64,000 nucleotides of DNA from Massilia phosphatilytica. Lineage in GTDB: Bacteria; Pseudomonadota; Gammaproteobacteria; Burkholderiales; Burkholderiaceae_D. The translations under genes were made by a program, and so were the position numbers. Every line of letters starts with the position of its first letter. Positions within the stretch are counted from its first letter, which is position 1. The notes under the pieces are model-generated. The model did not search any database and had not been told where the DNA came from. It worked only from the letters and a program-made list of their open reading frames with translations. This document shows, in pieces, positions 8,695-16,811 of this stretch. The DNA lies in contig NZ_PUIP01000012.1 in NCBI RefSeq assembly GCF_002968015.1, positions 62,001 through 126,000 of the forward strand, written 5' to 3'.

Positions 8695-9888
8695 TTACAG
8701 CAGGTGGTCGAGCAGCTCCGGCCCGAACACCTCGCGATGCAGGCGGCCGGCCGGCACGCCCGCGTTCAGGAGGCCCAGCCACTGGGCCTGCATGAACTTG
8801 TGCGGACCGCACAGGTACACCGCCGCTTCCTCGCGCGGCCAGGCCGGCAGCTTCGCCACGTCCATGCGGCCTTCGATCACGCCGGCAGCACCTTGCGCAT
8901 CTTCATGGAAGGTCACGACGGACAGGTTGGGCATCGTGGCCTGCAGCGCTTCGACTTCCCCGCGCAGCGCGTGATGACCGGCATCGCGCGCGGCATGCGC
9001 GAAGATCACGCGGCGCTGCGGATTCACCTGCGCCACGCGCTTCAGCGCGGCGACCATCGGCGTGACGCCGACGCCGGCCGACAGCAGCACGAGCGGCGCG
9101 TCGCCTTCCGTCTCCGGCAGGAATTCGCCGAACGGGTGCGACACCTGCAGCGTGGCGCCGACCTTCACGTTGGCGTGCAGCCAGTTCGACACTTCACCGG
9201 CCGGCGTTTCGGCCACGCCGTCTTCGCGCTTGACCGAGATGCGCAGGGTCTCGCCATCGGGTGCATCCGACAGGCTGTACTGGCGCAGCTGGTGACGGCC
9301 GCCCGGCAGGTCGACGGCGACGCTGACGTACTGGCCCGGCTTGAACGCGGGGACCGGCTTCCCGTCCGCAGGCGTAAAACGGATCGACAGCACGTTGACG
9401 GATTCGGTTTTCACTTCCGTGACACGCATCGGACGGGTCTCGCCCGGCTGGATGCCGGCCGTGCTGTACAAATTCGCTTCCGCTTCGATCAAGAGCTTGG
9501 CGAGCGAGTTGTAGGCTTCCTTCCAGGCGTCCAGCAGCGGTGCCGTCGCGGCGTCGCCCAGCGTGGTGGCGATGGATTCCAGCAGGTGCTTGCCGACGAT
9601 CGGGTAGTGCTCGGCGCGGATGCCGACCGACACGTGCTTGTGCACGATGCGCTCGACGACGGGGCCCAGTGCGCCCGGATTGCCGATGTTGGCCGCGTAC
9701 GCGAACACCGCCGATGCCAGCGATTGCTGCTGCGCCCCGCTGGCCTGGTTCCCCATATTGAAGATGCGGGTCAGCTCAGGATGCGCGCCCAGCATGTTCG
9801 TGTAGAACAGCTTGGTGATCGTCAGGCCATGCTGGCGCAGGACGGGGACGCTGGCATCGATGTAGGGGCGGGAAGCTTCCGAAATCAT
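8695..9888 (-). CDS. hmp: Flavohemoprotein, nitric oxide dioxygenase
   Basis: The 397-residue protein has the full Hmp architecture. A globin domain covers about residues 1-140 with the heme-ligand region IVHKHVSVGI. A ferredoxin-reductase-like FAD domain carries RQYSLSD, and a NAD(P)H domain carries SAGVGVTPM. Hmp converts NO and O2 to nitrate in the cytoplasm. An AAAGGA ribosome site lies just before the ATG. A 15-bp palindrome of NsrR type sits 18-32 nt upstream of the start codon, and the next gene upstream encodes NsrR itself. So induction by nitric oxide through loss of NsrR repression is the likely control. Confidence 0.96.
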   Translation of the reverse strand: MISEASRPYIDASVPVLRQHGLTITKLFYTNMLGAHPELTRIFNMGNQASGAQQQSLASAVFAYAANIGNPGALGPVVERIVHKHVSVGIRAEHYPIVGKHLLESIATTLGDAATAPLLDAWKEAYNSLAKLLIEAEANLYSTAGIQPGETRPMRVTEVKTESVNVLSIRFTPADGKPVPAFKPGQYVSVAVDLPGGRHQLRQYSLSDAPDGETLRISVKREDGVAETPAGEVSNWLHANVKVGATLQVSHPFGEFLPETEGDAPLVLLSAGVGVTPMVAALKRVAQVNPQRRVIFAHAARDAGHHALRGEVEALQATMPNLSVVTFHEDAQGAAGVIEGRMDVAKLPAWPREEAAVYLCGPHKFMQAQWLGLLNAGVPAGRLHREVFGPELLDHLL

Positions 9889-9905
9889 GGTGGTTCCTTT
9901 AATTA

Positions 9906-9920
9906 TGCATTTAAAATGCA
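9906..9920 (-). promoter_or_regulatory. NsrR-type operator upstream of hmp
   Basis: TGCATTTAAAATGCA has perfect 7-bp arms around one central base, which resembles the known NsrR box (AAGATGCATTT and its inverse). It lies 18-32 nt before the hmp start, where bound repressor would block the promoter. A CATAAT -10-like sequence overlaps it. The match is to the published consensus as I remember it. Confidence 0.75.
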
Positions 9921-9932
9921 GATTTAAGATTC

Positions 9933-9955
9933 AAAAAAAGGCCCGCACGGCGGGC
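9933..9955 (-). terminator. Terminator of nsrR
   Basis: On the minus strand a GCCCGC/GCGGGC stem with a 3-nt loop is followed by seven T. It lies 19 nt after the nsrR stop and ahead of the hmp operator, so the two genes look separately transcribed. Confidence 0.75.
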
Positions 9956-9973
9956 TCGCCATCAAACAATAAG

Positions 9974-10471
9974 TTAATCCTCACTCACCGGCTCGGGCAG
10001 GACCACGGCGGTTTTCGCCACCGCACCATCCCAGAACATGCGATGCATCCGCACCACCTGCTCGCCCGTGTTGCCGGCCGTGGCGTGGGCCAGCGTGTAG
10101 CGGTCCATCGCCTCGTAGAATGCCCGCATGCCGGCGCGCAGCATGCCGCGCAGCTGGCAATCCAGCTTCAGCGCGCAGTCCGTGCCTTCGCAGTCGACCA
10201 GCTCGTCTTCTTCGCCTTCCAGCTTGCGCAGCACCTGGCCGATCGTGAGCGTGGCCGGATCGGCGGCGAGGCGCAGGCCACCGTTGCGTCCGCGCGTCGC
10301 CTGTACCCAGCCCAGCTTGGCCAGTTGCCCGACCACTTTCACGAGGTGGTTCAGCGGAATGTCGAATTGCTTGCCGATCTCGGCCACCGTCACCGGATGC
10401 GGACGTTCCCCTGCGCGTTCGAGATAGATCAGGACACGCAGGCCAATATCGGAGAATCGAGTAAGTCGCAT
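9974..10471 (-). CDS. nsrR: Rrf2-family nitric oxide sensor repressor NsrR
   Basis: The 165-residue protein has an N-terminal winged helix (MRLTRFSDIGLRVLIYLE, then the recognition region IPLNHLVKVVGQL). The three-cysteine cluster ligand pattern C-x4-C-x5-C lies in CEGTDCALKLDC at about residues 92-103. This is the NsrR arrangement of the Rrf2 family, which binds an NO-sensitive iron-sulfur cluster and represses NO-detoxification genes. hmp is next door and carries a matching operator. A second matching palindrome lies 58 bp upstream of its own start, consistent with autoregulation. The C-terminal tail beyond the cluster is slightly longer than in E. coli NsrR. Confidence 0.93.
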   Translation of the reverse strand: MRLTRFSDIGLRVLIYLERAGERPHPVTVAEIGKQFDIPLNHLVKVVGQLAKLGWVQATRGRNGGLRLAADPATLTIGQVLRKLEGEEDELVDCEGTDCALKLDCQLRGMLRAGMRAFYEAMDRYTLAHATAGNTGEQVVRMHRMFWDGAVAKTAVVLPEPVSED

Positions 10472-10493
10472 CGGTAAGCTCAGTGGGTACGAG

Positions 10494-10524
10494 CGTATTC
10501 TACCTGTCTGGACGTATTCTACCT
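10494..10524 (-). promoter_or_regulatory. Pair of 12-bp direct repeats upstream of nsrR
   Basis: CGTATTCTACCT occurs at 10494-10505 and again at 10513-10524, a 19-bp period. On the minus strand each copy reads AGGTAGAATACG and contains TAGAAT, a -10-like hexamer. They may be tandem nsrR promoters or a second regulator's sites. Confidence 0.4.
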
Positions 10525-10528
10525 AAAG

Positions 10529-10545
10529 CTGCATTAAAAATGCAG
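10529..10545. promoter_or_regulatory. NsrR-type palindrome in the nsrR/permease divergent region
   Basis: CTGCATTAAAAATGCAG has 7-bp arms around three bases and shares the TGCATT/AATGCA half-sites with the hmp operator. It is 58 bp upstream of nsrR and about 54 bp before the -10 of the divergent permease, so it could control either or both. Confidence 0.6.
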
Positions 10546-10598
10546 GTTTAGCGGAAGTATTTTTTTCCCGCAGTGAAAGCGCCTTCGGAAACTGGCCC

Positions 10599-10604
10599 TA
10601 TAAT
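10599..10604 (+). promoter_or_regulatory. -10 hexamer of the permease promoter
   Basis: A perfect TATAAT lies 51 nt before the chosen TTG start. No convincing -35 is seen at the usual spacing. Transcription would begin near 10611, which argues against the in-frame TTG at 10613 as the start codon. Confidence 0.5.
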
Positions 10605-10654
10605 CGCGGACTTTGGATACACAACAGCGCTACAAGCGCGAAGAGGACGACGCC

Positions 10655-12142
10655 TTGAACCAGACCCTGGGCCAAAAGCTCATTCGCACCAAGACATCCG
10701 AGCCCAAGCTCGAAGACGGCCATGCCCACGCCCTGGGCCGCTCCCTGGGCTTGTTTCCCCTGACCATGATCGGCGTCGGCGCCACGATCGGCACCGGCAT
10801 TTTCTTCACGATGGTGGAAGCCGTGCCGAAGGCCGGTCCAGCCGTCGTGCTGTCGTTCCTGATGGCCGCGGTCACCGCCGGTCTTACGGCGCTGTGCTAT
10901 GCCGAGCTGGCCAACCGCGTGCCGGCCGCCGGTTCCTCGTATTCTTTTGCCTACGCCACCGTGGGCGAGTTCGCCGCCTTCGTCGTCGCGGCCTGCCTGC
11001 TGTTGGAATATGGCCTGGCTGCCAGCGCGACCGCGATCGGCTGGTCGGATTACCTCAACAACTTCCTGCAGAACGCGCTCGGCTGGCAGATCCCCGACGC
11101 GCTGCGCTCGCCGCTGATCGTCGCGGGCAAGCATGGCGGCGTCGAATTCCACGCGGGGCACATCAACCTGCCGCCGATCCTGCTCGTCGTGCTGTGCTGC
11201 GTGCTGCTCATCCGCGGCACCAAGGAATCGGCGACGACGAACGCCATCATGGTGCTGATCAAGCTGGCGATCCTCGTGTTCTTTTCCGCGATCGCGCTGT
11301 CCGGCTTCGATATCAACAACTTCCACCCGTTCGTCTGGCCGGCGGACGGCAAGGGTGTCGGCGGCCTCGCCGGCGTGACGGCGGCCGCGGGTACCGTGTT
11401 CTTTTCGTTCATCGGCCTGGACACCATCGCCACGGCTGGCGAAGAGGTCAAGGACCCGACGCGCGATGTCCCGATCGGCATCCTGGCCGCCCTCGGCATC
11501 GTCACGGTGTTCTACATGCTGGTCGCGATCGCGGCGCTCGGCGCCCAGCCGGCATCGATGTTCGCGGGCCAGGAAGCGGGCCTCGCCGTGATCCTGCAGA
11601 ACGTGACGGGTAAGGCGTGGCCGGCGCTCGTGCTGTCGGCCGGTGCCGTCATCTCCGTGTTCTCCGTGACGCTGGTGACGATCTACGGCCAGACGCGCAT
11701 CCTGTACGCCATCGCCAAGGACGGCCTCGTGCCGAAGGCCTTCCGCACCGTCAACCCGCGCACGCAGTCGCCGGTGACGAACACGCTGATCGTCAGCATC
11801 GCCGTGGGCATCGTCGCGGGCCTCGTCGACTCCACCTTCCTGTGGGACATGGTGAGCATGGGCACGCTGGTCGCGTTCATTGTCGTGTCGATTGCCGTGC
11901 CGGTCATCCGCCGCAAGCAGGGCGACACGGGCCGCAAAGGCTTTCGCGTGCCGTTCGGGCCTTACCTCGTGCCGGGGCTGTCGATCCTCGCGTGCCTGTA
12001 TCTCGTCGGCGGCCTGTCGAGCACGACCTATACCGTGTTCTCCATCTGGATGGCGGTCACCGTTCTCACGTATTTCGGTTACGGGATTCGCAACAGCCGG
12101 TTGAACAAGGCAGATGCGGCGCAGGCCGAGCTGACGCACTGA
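10655..12142 (+). CDS. APC-superfamily amino acid permease (CAT type)
   Basis: The product of about 495 residues has around 12 hydrophobic helices. It shows the APC signature GVGATIGTGIFFTMVEA in helix 1, a second unwound-helix region SFIGLDTIATAGEEVKDP and ANRVPAAGSSYSFAYA. These place it with the cationic amino acid transporter-like inner-membrane permeases, which take up amino acids by proton coupling. The substrate cannot be read from sequence. I chose the TTG at 10655 because AAGAGGA lies 8 nt upstream and a TATAAT box lies just before 10613, the next in-frame start. The stop codon directly abuts that of the convergent hydrolase gene. Confidence 0.88.
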   Translation: MNQTLGQKLIRTKTSEPKLEDGHAHALGRSLGLFPLTMIGVGATIGTGIFFTMVEAVPKAGPAVVLSFLMAAVTAGLTALCYAELANRVPAAGSSYSFAYATVGEFAAFVVAACLLLEYGLAASATAIGWSDYLNNFLQNALGWQIPDALRSPLIVAGKHGGVEFHAGHINLPPILLVVLCCVLLIRGTKESATTNAIMVLIKLAILVFFSAIALSGFDINNFHPFVWPADGKGVGGLAGVTAAAGTVFFSFIGLDTIATAGEEVKDPTRDVPIGILAALGIVTVFYMLVAIAALGAQPASMFAGQEAGLAVILQNVTGKAWPALVLSAGAVISVFSVTLVTIYGQTRILYAIAKDGLVPKAFRTVNPRTQSPVTNTLIVSIAVGIVAGLVDSTFLWDMVSMGTLVAFIVVSIAVPVIRRKQGDTGRKGFRVPFGPYLVPGLSILACLYLVGGLSSTTYTVFSIWMAVTVLTYFGYGIRNSRLNKADAAQAELTH

Positions 12143-13240
12143 TCACGGCTGCGCGAGCGGGCGGACGTACGTCAGCAGGCTGACGAGCGTCTTGCCCGGC
12201 TCCTCCCACGGCACCATGTGCGCCGAACGCTCGAACCACACTGCCCGTTTCGACGGCGCCTTCACCTGTTTGAGCCACGCCTCGGTCGGCGCCGTCGGCG
12301 TCGTGTAGTCGTGCCGGCCCAGGAACATCACGACCGGGATCGGGAACGTCTTCACGTTCGAAAGGTCCACCTGTACGAACTCCGGCAGGATGCGGCCCAG
12401 CGTGAGCAGGTTGCCCTGGTCGATGTCCTTTGCCTGCTTCGCATCGTATTCCGGCGACAGGCGCGGGCCGTCGAAGTAGTACGCGGACTCGCTGCGGTAT
12501 GCACTCAGGCCGCCGTAGTACTGCGGCCACTTGCGCGCGATGATGATGCGTTCGCGCGTGATCGGCTGGTTGCCGGGGTAGGGCGCGATCGACTGGAGGT
12601 CGCGCAGCGCTTCCTCGTTCTTGTGCGCCTTCGCTTGTGCCAGCGCGTAGTCGAAGCTGATGCGCTCGTTCTCGCGCACGCTGATCACCTGGCCGATGCC
12701 GACGTAGGCATAAAACAGATCCGGACGCTTCAGCGCCGCCTTCATGCCCACGATGGTGCCCCAGCTGTGGCCCATCAGGATCAGCTTCTTCTTGCCGTAG
12801 CGCTGGCGCAGGTGCTCGGCCACTTCGATGGCATCGTCGACGTAGCGGTCGATGCGGATGGTGTCCGCGACCTGCGCGGGATCCGTCTCGCCATAGGTCT
12901 TGCCGGCGCCGCGCTGGTCCCAGTTCGCGATGGTGAAGTATTCCTCGAGCGGGCGCTGGAATTGCCACAGGGTCGGCGTGACGGGCGCCGCGGGGCCGCC
13001 GTGCACGAACAGGATCATCGGATTGTCGCGCTCCTGGCCGCGCACGGTGAGCCACTGGTCGATGCCGCCGATGCGCGTCTTGTACGCGTCCTGCACGCCA
13101 TGCGGCGCGACGATCTTGTCGAGGTCCGCCACGATGGCGCGGGCCTGCGTCCATGCCTGCGCCTTGGCATCGTCCTGCGCGCGCACGTCGGCGCATGCGA
13201 TACCGAGCAGGGCCCAGCACCAGATCCAGATTTGCTTCAT
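12143..13240 (-). CDS. Exported alpha/beta hydrolase, proline iminopeptidase-like
   Basis: The ATG at 13240 gives 365 residues with a Sec signal peptide (MKQIWIWCWALLGIACADVRAQ). The alpha/beta-hydrolase core follows: oxyanion segment HGGPA, WDQRGAGKTYG, nucleophile elbow GHSWG, and a late GRHDYTT region for the acid. HGGPG-like plus DQRGxGxS are typical of the S33 proline iminopeptidase group, so release of N-terminal residues from peptides in the periplasm is plausible. Ester hydrolysis is the main alternative. An earlier in-frame ATG at 13405 would add 55 residues without a signal peptide and was rejected. Confidence 0.82.
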   Translation of the reverse strand: MKQIWIWCWALLGIACADVRAQDDAKAQAWTQARAIVADLDKIVAPHGVQDAYKTRIGGIDQWLTVRGQERDNPMILFVHGGPAAPVTPTLWQFQRPLEEYFTIANWDQRGAGKTYGETDPAQVADTIRIDRYVDDAIEVAEHLRQRYGKKKLILMGHSWGTIVGMKAALKRPDLFYAYVGIGQVISVRENERISFDYALAQAKAHKNEEALRDLQSIAPYPGNQPITRERIIIARKWPQYYGGLSAYRSESAYYFDGPRLSPEYDAKQAKDIDQGNLLTLGRILPEFVQVDLSNVKTFPIPVVMFLGRHDYTTPTAPTEAWLKQVKAPSKRAVWFERSAHMVPWEEPGKTLVSLLTYVRPLAQP

Positions 13241-13397
13241 TGCCGTTCTCCTTATGTGTGATGTGCAGGCAGTGTAGCGGGAGGGCGCGGGGCCGGCAGG
13301 CCCGATGGCATGGATTGCGCAGCGCGCGGTATGAAATGCACGCGGGGCGGATGGACTTGATACACTTGTCCGACTGTCAACGCGTCGAAGCCCCCAC

Positions 13398-14633
13398 ATG
13401 AACAATCACAGCCTCCAGTCCAGCCACAACGACATCCTCCCGCCGCAGGTCGAGTATCTCAGCAATATCCTGCCTGACGATCCCTTGCTGATGATGGGCG
13501 CCGGCCCGGTGCCGATCCCCAGCGCGGTCGCCCGCGCCAATTCTCTGGTCATCAACCACCTGGGCGAGACGATGGCGAAGATCATCACCCAGGTAAAGGA
13601 CATGGCGCGATACGTCTTCCAGACCCGCTCCAACTGGGTGCTGGGCGTTGCCGGCCCCGGATCGGCCGCGATGGAAATGGCGATCTGCAATCTCGTCTGG
13701 CCCGGCACCCGCGTGCTCTCGATCTGCAATGGATTCTTCAGCGGCAGGATGGCGGAAATGAGCCGCCGCGCGGGGGCGGATGTCGTCACGATGAACGAGA
13801 TCTTCCCGCACTCGATGTCGCTGGACCGGCTGGAAGCGCTGCTGGACGAGCACCGGCCCCACTGCCTGACGCTCGTCCAGGGAGAGACGTCCAACACCAC
13901 GTTCAACAACGACGTGAAGAACATCGCGCGGCTGGCGAAGGCGCGTGGCTGCCTCGTCATCGTCGACGCCGTGTGCACGCTCAGTACGACGACGCTCGAG
14001 ATGGATAACTGGCAGGTGGATGCCGTGATCACGGGCGGCCAGAAAGGGCTGTCGTCGATTCCCGGCGTATCGCTGCTCGCATTCTCCGACGCCGCGTGGA
14101 GCCGGATCCGCGAACGGCCGACGCCCAATACGCACTGGTGCCTGGACGCCCTGCTGGCCGAGAACTTCTGGCACAAGGCGTCGTATCACTACACGGCGCC
14201 CGTGTCGGGCGTGCTGGCGCTGCACGAAGCCCTGCGCCTCGTGTGCGAGGAAACCCTGCCGGTCAGGTTTGCCCGCCACCTGCGCTGCTCGACGGCGCTG
14301 CAGGACAGCATCGAGGCGATGGGCCTGTCCCTGTTCGCGCCGGCGGAATCGCGGCTCAACTCGGTCGTCGGGATCAATCTGCCGGGGGACATCACTAACC
14401 AGGCCGTGTGTTCCACGATCTCGAGCCGCTACCAGGTCGAGATCTCGGGATCCTTCGGCCTGCCCATCGTCAGGATCGGGCAGATGGGAGAGCAGTGCCG
14501 TGCGCACCACCTGTTCCGCACCGTGCACGCGCTGGGCAGCACGATGCGCGACCTGGGCGCGCAAGTCGATCTGCCGGCCGGCATGGCCGAACTCGAGAAC
14601 TCGCTGCAGCGATCCAAAGTCGCAGCCGACTGA
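13398..14633 (+). CDS. Class V PLP-dependent aminotransferase, alanine-glyoxylate/serine-glyoxylate type
   Basis: The 411-residue protein has the class V fold. The N-terminal MGAGPVPIPSAV resembles the GPGP start of alanine-glyoxylate aminotransferases. GVAGPGSAAMEMAI contacts the phosphate, IVDAVCTLS supplies the PLP-ring aspartate, and the Schiff-base lysine is in TGGQKGLSSIPG. Family members transaminate alanine or serine to glyoxylate or act on aminophosphonates. No glyoxylate, purine or phosphonate gene lies nearby, so the substrate is open. It is flanked on both sides by convergent or divergent peptidase genes, and its stop abuts the S46 peptidase stop with no spacer. Confidence 0.82.
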   Translation: MNNHSLQSSHNDILPPQVEYLSNILPDDPLLMMGAGPVPIPSAVARANSLVINHLGETMAKIITQVKDMARYVFQTRSNWVLGVAGPGSAAMEMAICNLVWPGTRVLSICNGFFSGRMAEMSRRAGADVVTMNEIFPHSMSLDRLEALLDEHRPHCLTLVQGETSNTTFNNDVKNIARLAKARGCLVIVDAVCTLSTTTLEMDNWQVDAVITGGQKGLSSIPGVSLLAFSDAAWSRIRERPTPNTHWCLDALLAENFWHKASYHYTAPVSGVLALHEALRLVCEETLPVRFARHLRCSTALQDSIEAMGLSLFAPAESRLNSVVGINLPGDITNQAVCSTISSRYQVEISGSFGLPIVRIGQMGEQCRAHHLFRTVHALGSTMRDLGAQVDLPAGMAELENSLQRSKVAAD

Positions 14634-16793
14634 TCACAACACGCCCATCTCCTTGAGAAGGTTGTCCGCATGGTCGACCTTCTCCATGTTCCACAGGATG
14701 TAGCGGATGTCGACCTGGATGTCGCGCGTGGCGCGCGGATCGACATCCCAGTCGGAGATGATGGAATCGAGCGTGCCGTCGAACACGAGTCCCACCAGCT
14801 CGCCGCGCGCGTTGAGCGCGGCCGAGCCGGAGTTGCCGCCCGTGATGTCGAGGGTGGCGAGGAAGTCGACGGGCACGGTCTTCAGCTTCGGATCGGCCCA
14901 GCGGCCGAAGTCCTGCGCGCGGATCGCGGCCAGCTGGCGCTCCGGCGCATTGAACTCGCCTGCGCCCGTGTGCTTGGCGACGACGCCTTTCACGGTCGTG
15001 AACGCGGTCCATGAGCCGGTGCCGTCGGCGCCGTAGTCGCGGCCCCTGACGTTGCCGAACGTGACGCGCAGCGTGCTGTTCGCGTCCGGGTAGACGGCGC
15101 GTCCCTTGCTGTTCATCCAGGCGATCTTCGCTTTCATATAACTGGCGTAGGCCTTCTGGATGCTCCCGGCCAGCTCGTCCTCTTCCGCCTCGTGCTGCAT
15201 GTCGGCGTCGTACATGGCGACGGCAGCCTTGATGAACGTGTCGTTGCTGGCCTTGAAGTCTTGCGGAGTCTTCGTCAGCCATGCCGTGCGTACGTCCTTG
15301 TCCTGCAGGTGCGAGCCCGCGTAGATGCGATCCAGTGCCCCTTTCAATTCGGCTTCGCTCATGCCCGGCCGGATGCCCAGCGCACTGTCGAACGCGGCGT
15401 CGTGCTGGTCGACCGGCTGCGCGTTGTACTGCACCAGGAAGTTCAGCACGAGGGCCTTGTCGACCTTCTCGTCGTACGTGCGGTCCTGGCCGCCGATGAC
15501 AGACGTCAGGGCCGGCAGGTCGCGTTCCTGGTAACCGGACTTGCGCTCGATGTCCGGCTTCGTGTGCTCGATGGCCAGGCGGTACAGGGTACGCGCCGAG
15601 TTCAGGAAGCGCGGCATCGAGTAGCCGAGGAAGAAGTCGCGCCGGGAGTCCGCATCGCGCCGGGCGATCAGTGTTTCGGCCGCCTCGATATCGGCGCCGA
15701 ATTCGGCCTTGCGCTGCGGGTTCGCATTGACCCAGGCCTTCAGCGCATTGTGCTCGGCCGTCTTGCGCGCAAAGATGTCGCTGCCTGCGTAGCTCGCGAT
15801 CATGCCCTTGCGGTTCTTGTAGTAGTTGTTGACGCTCGCGATCTGGCCCGCGTATTTCAGGTGCGCGGCCGGATCGTTTTTCGTCTCGCGCTCGATGATG
15901 GCCAGCGTCTCGCCCGACGCCTTCACGAACGCCGGGTAATTCCAGTCGAACGCGAACGCCACTTCCGACGGCAGGCGGTGGCGGTTCGTGCGGCCCGGGT
16001 AGCCGAGGGCCATGACGAAATCGCCTTCCTTCACGCCGTCCTGCGCGATCTTCAGCCACAGTTTCGGACGGTACGGGACGTTGTCCTTCGCATAGTCGGC
16101 GGCCTTGCCATCGCGGCTGACGTAGGCGCGATAAAAGCCGTAGTCGCCCGTGTGGCGCGGCCACATCCAGTTATCCGTGTCGCCGCCGAACTTGCCGATG
16201 CCGGAAGGCGGCGCGTGCACGAGGCGCACGTCGCGGATCTCGAGCTGCTTGATGCGGTAGAACTCGAGGCCGCCGTAGAAGCTCGCGATGGTGCAGCGGT
16301 AGCCCGCGTCCTTTTCGCATTCGGCGACGAGGGATTTCTGGTTCTTCTCCATCGCATCCAGGCGCGCCTTGCCCGTCAGCTGCGCGACGTCCGGCGAGAT
16401 CACGCGGGTGCTGACGTTCGCGACGTCTTCCGTGACGAACACGCGGCTGCCCGGCGCGGCCGGCAGTTCCTCCGCCATCGTCCGCGCGAGGAAGCCGTCG
16501 GCGAGCAGGTCGCGCTGCGGCGTGGCGTTCACGGCCACGCTGTTGTACACGCAGTGGTGGTTCGTGATGACGAGGCCTTGCGGCGACACGAACGATGCCG
16601 AGCAGCCGCCCAGGCTCACGATGGCGCCCATCGGGAAATCGGTCAGCCTGGTGAGGGTGGCCGGATCGAGCTTCAGGCCGGCAGCTTTGAGTTGCTTCGC
16701 GATGTGCGGCAGCTGCTGCGGCATCCACATGCCTTCGTCGGCGTGCGCGGACAACGAGGCAAGGATGGCGAGCGAAAGGAGAGTCTGTTTCAT
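14634..16793 (-). CDS. S46-family dipeptidyl-peptidase, exported
   Basis: The 719-residue protein starts with a signal peptide (MKQTLLSLAILASLSAHA). It carries the S46 catalytic set: the histidine in LVITNHHC (about residues 75-81), a central aspartate region and the nucleophile in GNSGSAALN near residue 650. S46 enzymes are periplasmic or surface exopeptidases that remove dipeptides from peptides. Downstream of the nucleophile the specificity segment reads FDGT. In known members Gly here goes with DPP7 (hydrophobic P1) and Arg with DPP11 (acidic P1), so a DPP7-like preference is inferred. It lies 18 nt after the upstream phospholipase D-like gene and is probably co-transcribed with it. Confidence 0.92.
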   Translation of the reverse strand: MKQTLLSLAILASLSAHADEGMWMPQQLPHIAKQLKAAGLKLDPATLTRLTDFPMGAIVSLGGCSASFVSPQGLVITNHHCVYNSVAVNATPQRDLLADGFLARTMAEELPAAPGSRVFVTEDVANVSTRVISPDVAQLTGKARLDAMEKNQKSLVAECEKDAGYRCTIASFYGGLEFYRIKQLEIRDVRLVHAPPSGIGKFGGDTDNWMWPRHTGDYGFYRAYVSRDGKAADYAKDNVPYRPKLWLKIAQDGVKEGDFVMALGYPGRTNRHRLPSEVAFAFDWNYPAFVKASGETLAIIERETKNDPAAHLKYAGQIASVNNYYKNRKGMIASYAGSDIFARKTAEHNALKAWVNANPQRKAEFGADIEAAETLIARRDADSRRDFFLGYSMPRFLNSARTLYRLAIEHTKPDIERKSGYQERDLPALTSVIGGQDRTYDEKVDKALVLNFLVQYNAQPVDQHDAAFDSALGIRPGMSEAELKGALDRIYAGSHLQDKDVRTAWLTKTPQDFKASNDTFIKAAVAMYDADMQHEAEEDELAGSIQKAYASYMKAKIAWMNSKGRAVYPDANSTLRVTFGNVRGRDYGADGTGSWTAFTTVKGVVAKHTGAGEFNAPERQLAAIRAQDFGRWADPKLKTVPVDFLATLDITGGNSGSAALNARGELVGLVFDGTLDSIISDWDVDPRATRDIQVDIRYILWNMEKVDHADNLLKEMGVL

Positions 16794-16811
16794 TGCTTGT
16801 CCTCGGAACCG

